From Vibrio xiamenensis (lineage in GTDB: Bacteria; Pseudomonadota; Gammaproteobacteria; Enterobacterales; Vibrionaceae): DNA of 64,000 bases. The stretch covers positions 62,001 to 126,000 of the forward strand of contig NZ_FNDD01000010.1 in assembly GCF_900100015.1 (NCBI RefSeq). Direction: 5' to 3'. Below are positions 51,219 through 61,114 of the stretch, piece by piece (positions within the stretch are counted from its first letter, which is position 1; each line of letters begins with the position of its first letter). The notes beneath the pieces are model-generated. The model was not told the origin of the DNA and ran no database searches. It saw only the letters and a list, made by a program, of their open reading frames with translations. The position numbers and the translations under genes are program-made.

Positions 51219-51617
51219 ATGTTTTTAAATTATTTTGCGCTCGGGATGTTGATCTTCGTAGCGCTGGTGTTGTTTTACGGCATTATTGTGCTGCACGACA
51301 TTCCCTATGAGATCGCCAAAGAACGTGACCATCCCCACCAAGATGCAATTCACTATGCAGGCTGGGTGAGCTTATTTACTCTGCATGCGTTGTGGCCATT
51401 TCTTTGGATTTGGGCCACCTTATGGCGCAAAGAGCGCGGCTGGGGCTTTAAAAACCGCCAAGGTATGGGGTCTGCGAAAGATCTCAGTTTGCAACTTGAA
51501 CAAATGCATCACGAAATCACCAAGTTAAAGTTGGAAATCGCTACGATGAAAAACGGCCAAACCGCCGCTGCCTCAACGGCGCAAACCCCAACGGCGAAGC
51601 ACGAGGATAATCAATAA
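51219..51617 (+). CDS. DUF3302 inner-membrane protein (YiaW-like)
   Basis: This 132-residue membrane protein has two hydrophobic segments (about 5-28 and 50-68), a Trp-rich loop (WRKERGWGFKNRQGMG) and a C-terminal coiled coil (LSLQLEQMHHEITKLKLEIATMKN) with an Ala/Thr tail. It matches YiaW of E. coli in outline. Its stop overlaps the start of the HlyD-type partner by one base. The pair probably forms a small membrane export unit of unknown substrate. Confidence 0.85.
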   Translation: MFLNYFALGMLIFVALVLFYGIIVLHDIPYEIAKERDHPHQDAIHYAGWVSLFTLHALWPFLWIWATLWRKERGWGFKNRQGMGSAKDLSLQLEQMHHEITKLKLEIATMKNGQTAAASTAQTPTAKHEDNQ

Positions 51618-52747
51618 TGGATTTATTGCTGATTCTCACTTACACCGCAATTTGTATTACCATCTTTAAAGTGTTTCGTATTCCACTCAACAAGTGGTCT
51701 GTGCCAACCGCAATTCTTGGCGGTGTGGTGCTTGTTGGTACCCTCATTTTGTTGATGAACTACAACCACCCATTTACGGCAATTGGTGGTCAGGTGTATA
51801 CCACCACGCCAGTCATGCCAACGGTTCGCGGTAAAGTCATCTCTGTGGATGTAAAACCGAACCAAGAAGTGGAAGCGGGAACGCCGCTATTTCATATCGA
51901 CCCGACGCCGTTCATCGCGAAAGTCACTCAAGCGAAAGCGGCATTGGCCGAAGCTAGCCAAGACGTGCTAGAGCTGGAAGCCACTTACAAAGCTGCGCAG
52001 TCAAACACGGTGCAAGCTACAGCCGACCGTGACCGTACTAAACGTGAATACGAACGCTACAATCAAGGCTTTAAAAAAGGCGCGTTTACTGAGCAACAAG
52101 TCGATACTCGCCACCAAAGCTATTTGGCCGCTGAAGCAGCGTTAGAAGCATCGCGCGCCAGTGAGCAACAAGCCAAACTGGCGTATACCGCCGAAATTGA
52201 TGGCGAAAATACCGGTGTCGCGAGCTTAAAAGCAGCGTTAGACCAAGCGCAATTTAACCTCGACGAAACAGTCGTGCGCGCGCCAACCAAAGGCTTTGTA
52301 ACGCACGTAGCACTAAGACCGGGCATGATGGCCGTACCACTACCGCTGGCACCAGTGATGACCTTTGTCCACACAGAAGAGCACCATTACATCGCTGCAT
52401 TTCGTCAAAACTCCTTGCAGCGCCTGAAAGCCGGTTACGAAGCAGAATTCGTCTTCCGCGCAGTACCTGGCAAAGTGTTTGAAGGCAAAGTGATTGAAGT
52501 GCTACCAGCGATTGCAGAAGGCCAAATACAGGCCACGGGTAAACTTTACGGCACCGAAGCTCTACAAACCACTGGACGAGTGATGGTGAAACTGAAAATC
52601 ACCGACGATATGAGTGATTATCATATTCCACTTGGCACCAATGCCGAAGTGGCGGTGTTCTCGGATCACTTTGAGCATGTGTCGATCATGCGTAAAGTTC
52701 TGATTCGTATGGAAAGCTGGAAGAACTTTTTGTACCTCGATCATTAG
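51617..52747 (+). CDS. HlyD/EmrA-family membrane fusion protein (YiaV-like)
   Basis: This 376-residue adaptor has two N-terminal helices (about 3-20 and 31-50), a lipoyl domain (VMPTVRGKVISVDVKPNQEVEAGTPLFHID), a coiled-coil hairpin rich in Ala and Gln, and a second lipoyl half (LDETVVRAPTKGFVTHVALRPGMMA). A C-terminal barrel ends with HIPLGTNAEVAVF. Such proteins link an inner-membrane pump to an outer-membrane channel. No pump gene is visible, as is also the case for yiaVW in E. coli. A terminator follows. Confidence 0.88.
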   Translation: MDLLLILTYTAICITIFKVFRIPLNKWSVPTAILGGVVLVGTLILLMNYNHPFTAIGGQVYTTTPVMPTVRGKVISVDVKPNQEVEAGTPLFHIDPTPFIAKVTQAKAALAEASQDVLELEATYKAAQSNTVQATADRDRTKREYERYNQGFKKGAFTEQQVDTRHQSYLAAEAALEASRASEQQAKLAYTAEIDGENTGVASLKAALDQAQFNLDETVVRAPTKGFVTHVALRPGMMAVPLPLAPVMTFVHTEEHHYIAAFRQNSLQRLKAGYEAEFVFRAVPGKVFEGKVIEVLPAIAEGQIQATGKLYGTEALQTTGRVMVKLKITDDMSDYHIPLGTNAEVAVFSDHFEHVSIMRKVLIRMESWKNFLYLDH

Positions 52748-52767
52748 ACCAATAACCCAAAGCTAAA

Positions 52768-52798
52768 AAAACAGCGCATCGGCGCTGTTTTTTTTGAC
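52768..52798 (+). terminator. Terminator of the DUF3302/HlyD pair
   Basis: AACAGCGC / GCGCTGTT with loop ATCG is flanked by an A-run and a run of eight T residues. It lies between convergent genes and can serve both. Confidence 0.9.
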
Positions 52799-52812
52799 TT
52801 GAAAATCAGTAA

Positions 52813-53625
52813 CTAAATCGGCATTTCTGCGTGTTTCACTATGTCTGATGGTTTACGACCAGTGACACATTTGTACTTAGTACTGAAATAATTACTGTCG
52901 TTATAGCCCACTTCATACGCCGCTTCGGTAATACTCACTCCGCATAGCAGCAGACGCTCTGCATGCTTAATCCTTAATAAATTAACAAACTTGTTGGTCG
53001 ATAACCCCGACAAAGCCATGAGCTTATGATTCAGCGCTTTTTGCGTGACACAGAATTGCTCACATACCGAGGCAATCGACAAGTTACTGTCTCGATAATG
53101 GTCGCACAGATACACGACCGCCTGCATCAGCGGAGTTTTAGCGCCATGCTTGATACTAAGACGCTCAATCTGGATCAGCAGCTGTTCAAACAATAGCGAA
53201 CACATCACTTCGGAATTTCGCTGTTGCTTATTCTGCTCAACTTCAAGTTGCTCCGCCAAACCAAGGATGGCTTCAAACGACTCTTGAGTCACCAAAATAC
53301 TGCTTAGATCGCTCTCTAAGCGCTTGATGATGTCCACGCAGCAAGAATTAATATTCAATCGCTCTTTGTCATAACAGATATTAAACAGGTTCACATCGTG
53401 GGTACGATCATAAAGGTGGTAATCACTATCAGTTATGCAGTTGATCGAATGCGGCAAAATCACACGCTGCTGGTCATTAATCACATGAATTCCACTGCCA
53501 GAGCAGACCAACACTAACTCGGAGAAATCGTGGCCGTGTTCGGGGTAGTCCGCTTGAGGGTGACGGCTGAGCACGCGCACACTTGATGCCGCGCCCACAT
53601 ACTCATTGGATTTTAGTAACAGCAT
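52813..53625 (-). CDS. AraC-family regulator of the rhamnose operon
   Basis: This 270-residue regulator has an N-terminal cupin-type sugar-binding domain (HPQADYPEHGHDFSELVLVCSGSGIHVIN) as in RhaS/RhaR, and a C-terminal double helix-turn-helix (about 175-268). The latter includes SIASVCEQFCVTQKALNHKLMALSG and ITEAAYEVGYNDSNYFSTKYKCVTGRKPSD. The start at 53625 is supported by AGGAGG seven bases upstream; the open frame to 53733 is not family-like. It is the last gene of the rhamnose operon, so it probably activates the operon with L-rhamnose and also its own production. Confidence 0.88.
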   Translation of the reverse strand: MLLLKSNEYVGAASSVRVLSRHPQADYPEHGHDFSELVLVCSGSGIHVINDQQRVILPHSINCITDSDYHLYDRTHDVNLFNICYDKERLNINSCCVDIIKRLESDLSSILVTQESFEAILGLAEQLEVEQNKQQRNSEVMCSLLFEQLLIQIERLSIKHGAKTPLMQAVVYLCDHYRDSNLSIASVCEQFCVTQKALNHKLMALSGLSTNKFVNLLRIKHAERLLLCGVSITEAAYEVGYNDSNYFSTKYKCVTGRKPSDIVKHAEMPI

Positions 53626-53733
53626 GTTCCCTCCTTTTCGCTGGCGACATTCGCCAAGGCAAAGCTCACCTAACGGCGAATGCGCAAATCCTAAGATGAG
53701 AGCAAACACTGCGCTTGCTCTCATCACCCTCAA

Positions 53734-54876
53734 TTACAAGGATTTCAAGTACAGCTGTGTAACTTGATCGTGGGTCATTGGATGCGGGTTACCACCGGCA
53801 CATGGGTCAGCGAGTGCATCATCCACCCAACTGCGTACGTCAGCCTCGGTGACACCCAGTTCGCCAAATCCGGCAGGAATGCCAACCCGTTTGTTCAGCG
53901 CGTTAATCGCGTCAATGGCGGCAACACTGGCTTGCTCATCACTCATCGCTGAAGTATCCACACCCATCGCGGCGGCAACTTTGGCAAATTTCTCCACTCG
54001 ATAAGGGCGATTAAACTCACATACAATCGGTAGCAAAATGGCGTTGCATACTCCGTGTGGTAAGTCTTTGTGCGCTCCGCCCGGGTGAGCCATCGCATGC
54101 ACCATTCCAAGCCCGGCGCTGTTAAATGACAGCCCGGCAATAAACTGACCTTGAGCCATTTTTTCACGCGCCAGCTCATCTTTGCCGTTATCCACCGCTT
54201 GCGGCAAATACTTGGCAATCAAGCGAATCGACTCAAGAGAAATGTAATCGGTCAAGGCATGCGCCCCAACAGAGACATAAGATTCGATCGCGTGAGTTAA
54301 TGCATCAATCCCGGTCGCAGCAGTCACATCAGCGGGAATACCCAACATTACCGATGGGTCGTTGACCGACACATCAGGAATAATCTTGTCGCTGATGATA
54401 ACGTGCTTTACGTGGGTTTCCGTGTCGGTGATGACCGCATTACTGGTCACTTCCGCAGCGGTGCCGGCAGTGGTGTTAATCGCATACAACGGACAGCCGA
54501 GTTGCTCCACTTTATCGACCCCATTAAAGCGCGCAATTGGCCCTTCATTTTTCGACAAAATGCGAATCGCTTTACTGGTATCGATGGCGCTACCGCCACC
54601 AAAACCTATCAAATACTGCGCTTGATAAGCATCAAAACACGCCAATACTTCTTTAACGGTATTGGTATCTGGGTTTGGTTTGACTTGGTCAAACAGCGCC
54701 AAATTCAGTTTGCTTTCAAGCAGTTTGTTGGCAAACCCCAGTTTCATCATCGCCGGATCGCAAATCAACAAGCCTTGCGCATCGCCGTGGTTAGCGGAAA
54801 TTACGCTGATAAGCTCCTCGATCGCGCCAAATCCCGCCAAATTAATTTTTGGAAACGCGAGTTTAAATACAGACAT
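53734..54876 (-). CDS. fucO: Lactaldehyde reductase / iron-containing alcohol dehydrogenase FucO
   Basis: This 380-residue type III alcohol dehydrogenase reduces L-lactaldehyde to 1,2-propanediol. The NAD site GFGGGSAIDTSKAIRI, the TTAGTAAEVTSNAVI loop and the iron ligands (GIDALTHAIESYVS with Asp/His, then LGMVHAMAHPGGAHKDLPHGVCNAILLP) are present. ATG 54876 is chosen because GAGG lies upstream, although the frame is open for seven more codons. Lactaldehyde comes from the rhamnulose-1-phosphate aldolase reaction, whose gene is absent in this window. Confidence 0.93.
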   Translation of the reverse strand: MSVFKLAFPKINLAGFGAIEELISVISANHGDAQGLLICDPAMMKLGFANKLLESKLNLALFDQVKPNPDTNTVKEVLACFDAYQAQYLIGFGGGSAIDTSKAIRILSKNEGPIARFNGVDKVEQLGCPLYAINTTAGTAAEVTSNAVITDTETHVKHVIISDKIIPDVSVNDPSVMLGIPADVTAATGIDALTHAIESYVSVGAHALTDYISLESIRLIAKYLPQAVDNGKDELAREKMAQGQFIAGLSFNSAGLGMVHAMAHPGGAHKDLPHGVCNAILLPIVCEFNRPYRVEKFAKVAAAMGVDTSAMSDEQASVAAIDAINALNKRVGIPAGFGELGVTEADVRSWVDDALADPCAGGNPHPMTHDQVTQLYLKSL

Positions 54877-54960
54877 ATACACCTCATAAATTGTCATTTC
54901 ATCAATTCAATTGGGTGTCTCATCGCCCAGCTCTCCCTTAATAAGACACCCGAAATTCAC

Positions 54961-55004
54961 GCGCCGCATAGAGACGGCGCAACCCGTGAGCTTGGCCCAC
55001 GGGT
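54961..55004 (-). promoter_or_regulatory. Two adjacent hairpins between rhaM and fucO
   Basis: GCGCCG / CGGCGC (54961-54980) and ACCCGTG / CACGGGT (54982-55004) are perfect, GC-rich stems in tandem. There is no T-run on the - strand, so they probably stabilise or process the mRNA rather than stop transcription. Confidence 0.55.
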
Positions 55005-55020
55005 GGGTATGGTTGGTGTT

Positions 55021-55338
55021 TTAAGCCAGGTAAAACACTTTTCTAAGGTCGACAGAAACCGGCGAGTTGTCTGGATTACTTGGCATCACATCTTTCATGT
55101 GCTGCCACCATTTTTGGCAGATCTCAGTGTCTGCGATCGCTTGCCAGCGCTGCTCATCTTCGATTTCAACATAACCAAACAGCATGTTTTGCTCAGCCAG
55201 TAAGTGAATCGAATAATTCGCCGCTCCATACTCTTTGAGCGTGGCTTTCATCTCTGGCCACAGTTGATCGTGTCTCTTTTGGTACTCGTCATGTTTGTCA
55301 CTGTTCACATACATTACGAATGCTTTACGAATCGTCAT
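55021..55338 (-). CDS. rhaM: L-rhamnose mutarotase RhaM
   Basis: This 105-residue enzyme interconverts the anomers of L-rhamnose. The family features are [43 protein letters not shown], with the catalytic His in KRHDQLWPE, and the C-terminal [20 protein letters not shown]. The length equals that of E. coli RhaM (104). It lies 12 bases after rhaT in the same operon. Confidence 0.95.
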   Translation of the reverse strand: MTIRKAFVMYVNSDKHDEYQKRHDQLWPEMKATLKEYGAANYSIHLLAEQNMLFGYVEIEDEQRWQAIADTEICQKWWQHMKDVMPSNPDNSPVSVDLRKVFYLA

Positions 55339-55350
55339 AATTTCTCCCTC

Positions 55351-56376
55351 TTAAGACATGCCAAGACCAACGATATTGGCAGCAACAATGATCACCATCA
55401 GGCCAAGTACCAGAATGCGTACAGGACGTGTACCCACCCCTTTCCACTCAGCCATAATCAAACCAATTACACCGCCAAACAGCACATAACCCGACATATG
55501 CAACATCCAATTGATGTAGCCCAAACGCTCAGGAACCGATGCTTCACCCCAGCCGTAAAAGAAGAATTGCAGATACCACATGATGCCGCCGATAGCGGTA
55601 AAGGCGAGATTGCGCATCATTAACTTGCGTGGCAGAGAAATGTCGTTACGCACCGAGATCTGTTTATTGGTGAAAATGTTGTAGAGACAAAAAGCGAAGT
55701 TCACAATCGCACCGCCACCCATGATAAAGCCATACGCTGGCATCGCGACATACAGGTAGTTAATACCCATCGCTTCAGATTGTGCTTTAATTGGACCAGA
55801 AGCATCTAAACCAAAGGCGAATCCGGCGGAGAAAATCCCGCACACCACCGCCAACATAATGCCTTTTTTAAGGTTGAACTCTTCTGCGCGCTCATCGAGC
55901 GCTTTCTCTTTTTCATTGCCGGCATACGCCACTATTGCAATGCCGCCAAGCGCGACCACAATACCCAACATGGTCAAGCCACCGCCTGGTGACGTGATGA
56001 CATTCACCAACTCTCCGCGCAGCATAGGTGGCAGTAAAGTCCCGACCGCTAAGTTCAAACCGATCGCGATACCAATGCCCATCGATAAGCCTAAATAACG
56101 CATAGTTAAACCGTAAGTGATATTGCCGATACCCCACATCGCACCGCAAAACGCCAGCATAAAGAAGGTTGATATCGGAATATGCGAATAAAACTCGGCC
56201 AAGTTCGGCACTAGCATTGCGGTGACAAGCCACGGCATGATGACCCATGAGAACAGCCCACCAATGGCCCACATCAATTCCCAAGACCAACCTTTGACTT
56301 TTTTATATGGCGCATAAAATGCGGCAGCAGAAGCAGCACCGACCAGGTGCCACCCGATTCCGGCAACAACAGACAT
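55351..56376 (-). CDS. rhaT: L-rhamnose-proton symporter RhaT
   Basis: This 341-residue inner-membrane permease of the DMT superfamily has ten helices. Features typical of RhaT are GIGWHLVGAASAAAFYAPYKKVKGWSWE, LTMRYLGLSMGIGIAIGLNLAVGTLLPP and the Trp-rich GIMWYLQFFFYGWGEASVPERLGY. It lies 208 bases downstream of rhaB, in the place where isomerase and aldolase genes would often be found. Confidence 0.93.
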   Translation of the reverse strand: MSVVAGIGWHLVGAASAAAFYAPYKKVKGWSWELMWAIGGLFSWVIMPWLVTAMLVPNLAEFYSHIPISTFFMLAFCGAMWGIGNITYGLTMRYLGLSMGIGIAIGLNLAVGTLLPPMLRGELVNVITSPGGGLTMLGIVVALGGIAIVAYAGNEKEKALDERAEEFNLKKGIMLAVVCGIFSAGFAFGLDASGPIKAQSEAMGINYLYVAMPAYGFIMGGGAIVNFAFCLYNIFTNKQISVRNDISLPRKLMMRNLAFTAIGGIMWYLQFFFYGWGEASVPERLGYINWMLHMSGYVLFGGVIGLIMAEWKGVGTRPVRILVLGLMVIIVAANIVGLGMS

Positions 56377-56584
56377 GATGTATATCCTTCTTTATGTAGG
56401 GTTGAGGGCAGCACGCCGCCCGATTTGTTATTGGTTTATTGCTTTATTTTTGTTGTATTGATTGCGGTGATTTGGCGTGGAAAATCCAACGCTGCGCTCA
56501 CTAACGCGTGATGACTGCAAATCGTCTCCTTGGTTATGTCGCTTGTGGGTCATTAGCCTTGCGCCTGCTCAATTGAGGTGACGG

Positions 56585-58057
56585 CTACTGCGTTAAGGCC
56601 TGATAGCGCTGCTTTATTGCCGCGAGTTCTGCCACAGACTGTGGATGGTAGGTCTGTACCTGCGACGAATGGGCGATCACTTCTCGACCCTGCTCTAAAT
56701 TGTCTAAATGACCGAGCGCTATCATCTGATTAACCACGTTTCCCAGCGCCGAAGCCTCGGTTGGCTCGGTATAAACGGTGATTTGGCATACATCAGCGCA
56801 CAGCTGATTAAGCAGTTTGTCTTGCGTTCCACCACCCACGATACGAATCGAGTCAACGTGAATGTTGCTCGCTTGAGTGATGTGTTCGAGCGCCTGACGA
56901 TAGGCCAGCGCCAAGCTGTCATATACACAGCGCACCAACTCAGAAAAGGTGTGCGGCGCGCTCAAATCGCGCTCAGCAAACCATTGTTTAATCGCTGCGG
57001 TCATGGAGCTTGGATTTAAAAATGCATCGTCATTGGGGTCGATAAGGTATTGAAATGGCTTCGCACTTTTCGCCAGTAAAGCAAAATCTTCAAACGCTAG
57101 TGATGGGTTTTCCGCTTTCAAACGCTGCAGTAACCAAAGGCCCATGATGTTTTTCAAAATGCGATAGCGCCCGTCAACGCCACCCTCATTGGTGATGTTG
57201 TAACGCTGGGCAAGCACACTGGTGCAAGGCGTAAAGCTTTCCACTCCCAGTAGAGACCAAGTCCCTGAGCTTAAATAGGCTGATTCACCGGTTTTAATCG
57301 GCGCTGCCGCCACCGCCGATGCAGTATCGTGACTGGCGACCGAGCAGACCGGAATCACCACGTCGTCTCTTTGGTATTGGCCGATGATTTGATTTGGCAT
57401 ACTTGGTGGCAGGAACCAGCTTGGATTGGCGCCACAAGCATCGATCAAAATCGGTGACCAGGTTTTGGATTCACACTCCAGCAGCTGGCTGGTTGAGGCA
57501 TTGGTGTACTCACAATGCTGCACGCCGCAAAGCTTGTAGTTCAGGTAGTCAGGGATAAACAGCAAGGAATGAATGTCGTCAAACCATGCGGGCTTTTGCT
57601 CACTGATGGCTTTCAACTGATATAGTGAGTTGAAGGTCAGAAATTGAATTCCGCTGATATCGTAAATATCTTCGCGGCTCAAGCCGCTATGCTCCAATAA
57701 GGTCGACAGCATGCCTTGAGTGCGACTGTCGCGATAGCTGACAAATTCACCCAGGTGTTTGCCGAATTTATCCAACAACACAAAGTCCACACCCCAGGTA
57801 TCAATCGCCAGAGATTCAACTTCAATCCCTGCAGACACGACTTTGTTAATGCCGACATCAATCTCTTCCAAAATTCGATATAAATCCCAGCAAGATTGGC
57901 CTTCAATAATCACTTGGCTGTTGCTAAAGCGATGGTACTCTTCAAGAGTGATGCGCTGTTGCGCAGTAAAATCTGGTGCGGCGGAATCTGCCACTAACTG
58001 CCCGACCATAACGCGCCCGCTCGAAGCGCCTAAATCGATTGCAATAACACTATTCAT
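56585..58057 (-). CDS. rhaB: Rhamnulokinase RhaB
   Basis: This 490-residue FGGY-family kinase phosphorylates L-rhamnulose. The N-terminal ATPase fold starts AIDLGASSGRVMVGQL. DTWGVDFVLLD, SHDTASAVAAAPI, the SSGTWSLLGVE loop and the C-terminal RIVGGGTQDKLLNQLCADVC are the RhaB signatures. It is the first gene of the operon; the upstream 345 bases should contain its promoter. The kinase product needs the RhaD aldolase, and the kinase substrate needs the RhaA isomerase; neither gene is present here. Confidence 0.95.
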   Translation of the reverse strand: MNSVIAIDLGASSGRVMVGQLVADSAAPDFTAQQRITLEEYHRFSNSQVIIEGQSCWDLYRILEEIDVGINKVVSAGIEVESLAIDTWGVDFVLLDKFGKHLGEFVSYRDSRTQGMLSTLLEHSGLSREDIYDISGIQFLTFNSLYQLKAISEQKPAWFDDIHSLLFIPDYLNYKLCGVQHCEYTNASTSQLLECESKTWSPILIDACGANPSWFLPPSMPNQIIGQYQRDDVVIPVCSVASHDTASAVAAAPIKTGESAYLSSGTWSLLGVESFTPCTSVLAQRYNITNEGGVDGRYRILKNIMGLWLLQRLKAENPSLAFEDFALLAKSAKPFQYLIDPNDDAFLNPSSMTAAIKQWFAERDLSAPHTFSELVRCVYDSLALAYRQALEHITQASNIHVDSIRIVGGGTQDKLLNQLCADVCQITVYTEPTEASALGNVVNQMIALGHLDNLEQGREVIAHSSQVQTYHPQSVAELAAIKQRYQALTQ

Positions 58058-58343
58058 AACGTCGACCTCAATTCTAAGTGGGTCAATTACATCCTAAATT
58101 CGCCGCGCACAACTTCATTTTTCAGACAGGTATTTTGGAAATCGGACATTTTTTATAGATTGGTATGACCGAGCTCAAACTCTTTAATAATGGGTTTTAT
58201 CAATGGGTCTAAGCGCCTGTTTTCACGCCATCTAAAACGTGAAATTGCGCAAATTTCGCTCCTAGAAATCAGGGTGTAAAATCCGCCATGTTTGAGGTTT
58301 GATGTCGCGATAATCGTTCTCTTTGGACGCCTAACCGCAGGCA
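58058..58343. other. Upstream region of the rhamnose operon
   Basis: No gene is present. GAAAT-TGCGCAA-ATTTC-like symmetry at 58241-58257 (arms GAAAT / ATTTC) is a possible operator. I see no clear CRP site or promoter hexamers. Confidence 0.4.
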
Positions 58344-58377
58344 CAAAAAAAGCGCAGCTTCCTCTGGAAACTGCGCC
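58344..58377 (-). terminator. Terminator after cobT
   Basis: Read on the - strand, GCGCAG / CTGCGC with an inner TCC / GGA pair is followed by seven T residues. It ends the cobalamin gene cluster and separates it from the rhamnose operon. Confidence 0.9.
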
Positions 58378-58402
58378 TTGGGCGATAAACATAGGTTAAA
58401 AA

Positions 58403-59476
58403 TTACATTGGACTTGGCAGTGGCACGCCATGTTTTTCCATCGTCCCCATACGATTAACCATCGCGTGGGCTGCATCAATAAACGGCATCGCCAGCGCCG
58501 CGCCGCTGCCTTCACCAAGGCGCAATTGCATATCAATAAACGGCTGCAACTGTAAGTAGTTAAGCGCCAAACTCGCACCTTTTTCCGCCGACAAGTGCGA
58601 GGCAATCAGATAACCATGAGCGTTGGGCGCCAGCAGAGTTGCGATCATCGCTGACGCATAAGAAAGAAAACCGTCCAGCATCACCGGAATACGCATCGCG
58701 CTCGCGCCCAGAATCGCGCCGCTCATCGCTGCCAAATCAAAGCCGCCTACTTTCGCGATAATATCCAGCCCATCGCGCGCATCAGGCTGATTAGCCTCAA
58801 TCGCTTGGCGCACCACATCCACTTTATGTGCCAAACGGTGGCTGGGAAAATTGGCGCCTAGCCCAACCACTTGCTTGGGCGAATGCCCGGTCACCACGCT
58901 GACGATCGCTGCCGCCGGCGTGGTGTTGGCAATGCCCAGTTCACCAATACCAATCACGCTAAGCTGCTCTTGGTCGATTACCTGCTGGGTATACCTCGCC
59001 ACATTAGCGATCAACTGACTGGCTTGTTCGCGGCTCATCGCTGGCCCACTGGCAATGTTGCCGCAGCCACGCGCGATTTTGATATTCACCGTGCCGTCAA
59101 TCGGCTCGCTATCGATACCGACATCAAGCAGTTCAACCCCGACATCATTAGCGTGGCTCAGCGCCGCGACGCCGGTTAAGCCTTTAACGGTATTACACGC
59201 CTGAATGGCGGTAACCTCTCTAGGCGTCACCGCCACATGCTCGGCAAATACGCCGTGGTCCGCCGCCATCACCAGAATCTTTTTGCGCCCGAGCGGCCAA
59301 TCGCAGCGACGGTAGATCGCCGCTAACTGGCAAGCCAATGTTTCCAGACGGCCTAGGCTGCCAATCGGCTTAAACAGCTGATCAACTTGATGCTGCGCCT
59401 GACGGCGTACGCTTTCATCGACTGGCGCAATGGAATCCACCAGTGACTGGATTTGAGTAGCGAGGCTTGCGGTCAT
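58403..59476 (-). CDS. cobT: Nicotinate-nucleotide:dimethylbenzimidazole phosphoribosyltransferase CobT
   Basis: This 357-residue enzyme makes alpha-ribazole phosphate, the lower ligand of vitamin B12. Signatures are KPIGSLGRLETLACQLAAIY, VMAADHGVFAEHVAVTPREVTA, the GIGELGIANTTPAAAI segment and the C-terminal LRLGEGSGAALAMPFIDAA with the catalytic Glu. ATG 59476 is preferred because AAGGAG lies eight bases upstream. It is the last gene of the cobalamin unit, 40 bases after cobQ. Confidence 0.95.
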   Translation of the reverse strand: MTASLATQIQSLVDSIAPVDESVRRQAQHQVDQLFKPIGSLGRLETLACQLAAIYRRCDWPLGRKKILVMAADHGVFAEHVAVTPREVTAIQACNTVKGLTGVAALSHANDVGVELLDVGIDSEPIDGTVNIKIARGCGNIASGPAMSREQASQLIANVARYTQQVIDQEQLSVIGIGELGIANTTPAAAIVSVVTGHSPKQVVGLGANFPSHRLAHKVDVVRQAIEANQPDARDGLDIIAKVGGFDLAAMSGAILGASAMRIPVMLDGFLSYASAMIATLLAPNAHGYLIASHLSAEKGASLALNYLQLQPFIDMQLRLGEGSGAALAMPFIDAAHAMVNRMGTMEKHGVPLPSPM

Positions 59477-59516
59477 GCGATGCTCCTTTCTTGCCTGCGG
59501 TGACAAGATTTGGCCG

Positions 59517-61103
59517 TTAGGCCGAGGTTTTCAATTTAAGAGAAAACGGCGTCATCAATGCAGTAATGGCATCAATGCTTAAAGCGCTGCGTAGTTCATT
59601 GGCGAGCAGGTCAAACTGACCTTGCTTGTATTGCTGGTAGTCAAATACGTCCGGTTCTAAAGGCAGCAAGCCTTTGCTTTGACGCAGGCGGTTTAACCAC
59701 AAACGGGTAAACTCACTATGGTCAAACAGGCCATGAATATAGCTGCCAGCGATCAGACCATCGGCGCTCACTGCGCCATCTGCAACCAGCACCTTTTGGT
59801 CATTTCGCATATCGATGCTGGCAAACGGCTGAGCATGCTCACCTAAGGTGGTCACGCCCATATGAATTTCGTAGCCACTCAGTTCAATGGGTTGCTGAGT
59901 GCGATATAAACCGCCTAATCCGCCATTCATCACTGCGTGAATCTGAGTGGTGTGTTTGCGGCTTGCAAACTGGGTAACACAATCCAATAAACCCAGCCCC
60001 GCCATGCGTTCAATACCAGACTCAACGCCATCGATGATTTGCTTACCCAGCATTTGATAGCCGCCGCAGATGCCAAGCACCGGCGTTTTGCCAAACGCGC
60101 ACACACCAATCGCAGCGGATAATCCACTTTGATTAAGATAGTTAAGGTCAAACAGCGTGTTTTTACTGCCCGGAACAATGATGGCGTCAGGTTTGCCGAG
60201 TTCATCTGCCGAGCTAACATAACGCAGATTGACATCTGGCTGAGTGGCAAGGGGATTAAAATCGGTGAAGTTGGCGATATGGGGCAGCTTAATCACTGCT
60301 ATATCAAGCATCGTTGCGCTTTCAAAGCCAGTTTCGGCTTCGCTCTGTTTGGCTTGACGCTGGCGCGCGCGCATCCGCTCCGGTTGCAATGCCACGCCGT
60401 CTTCTTGCTCTAAATCGAGATTCAAATACGGCACCACCCCCAGCACTGGCACTTTGGTCAAAGCTTCGATTTGATCAATGCCCGGTTGCAGCAGTGCCAC
60501 ATCGCCGCGAAACTTATTGATGATCACACCCTTAACCCGCGCGCGCTCAGAATCACTCAACAGCGCCAGCGTGCCGTAAATCGAGGCGAATACGCCGCCG
60601 CGGTCAATATCGGCAACCAAAATAACCGGCGCGTTGATCATCTCCGCCAGCCCCATATTAACGATATCACGGTCGCGCAGATTGATTTCTGCCGGACTAC
60701 CCGCGCCTTCGATGACTATGATTTGATGTTCGCTGGCCAACTGGCTAAAAGCGTTAAACACGCACTGCTGCAATTGAGGTTTGAACTCATGGTAAGTTTG
60801 CGCGTCCATATCGCGCAGCACTTTGCCCATGACGATGACTTGAGACCTGCGATCGCTGGTTGGTTTAAGCAGCACCGGATTCATTCGCACATCCGGATTA
60901 ATGCGCGCTGCTTCGGCTTGGAAAATCTGCGCGCGACCCATTTCTGCGCCTTGAGCCGTAATGCCGGAATTCAGCGCCATGTTTTGCGTTTTAAACGGCG
61001 CGCAGGAATAACCTAAATCGGCGAAGATACGACACAGCCCGGCCACTAACACGCTTTTACCGACATCGGATGCCGTGCCTTGTAGCATAATTGCGTAAGT
61101 CAT
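59517..61103 (-). CDS. cobQ: Cobyric acid synthase CobQ/CbiP
   Basis: This 528-residue enzyme amidates adenosylcobyrinic acid a,c-diamide at four positions using glutamine and ATP. The N-terminal dethiobiotin-synthase-like domain starts [22 protein letters not shown] and contains [25 protein letters not shown]. The C-terminal class I amidotransferase domain has its nucleophile Cys in [12 protein letters not shown] (near 347) and a catalytic His near the end (SYIHGLFDH). The length is usual for the family. Confidence 0.95.
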   Translation of the reverse strand: MTYAIMLQGTASDVGKSVLVAGLCRIFADLGYSCAPFKTQNMALNSGITAQGAEMGRAQIFQAEAARINPDVRMNPVLLKPTSDRRSQVIVMGKVLRDMDAQTYHEFKPQLQQCVFNAFSQLASEHQIIVIEGAGSPAEINLRDRDIVNMGLAEMINAPVILVADIDRGGVFASIYGTLALLSDSERARVKGVIINKFRGDVALLQPGIDQIEALTKVPVLGVVPYLNLDLEQEDGVALQPERMRARQRQAKQSEAETGFESATMLDIAVIKLPHIANFTDFNPLATQPDVNLRYVSSADELGKPDAIIVPGSKNTLFDLNYLNQSGLSAAIGVCAFGKTPVLGICGGYQMLGKQIIDGVESGIERMAGLGLLDCVTQFASRKHTTQIHAVMNGGLGGLYRTQQPIELSGYEIHMGVTTLGEHAQPFASIDMRNDQKVLVADGAVSADGLIAGSYIHGLFDHSEFTRLWLNRLRQSKGLLPLEPDVFDYQQYKQGQFDLLANELRSALSIDAITALMTPFSLKLKTSA

Positions 61104-61114
61104 AAGCTTCTCTC

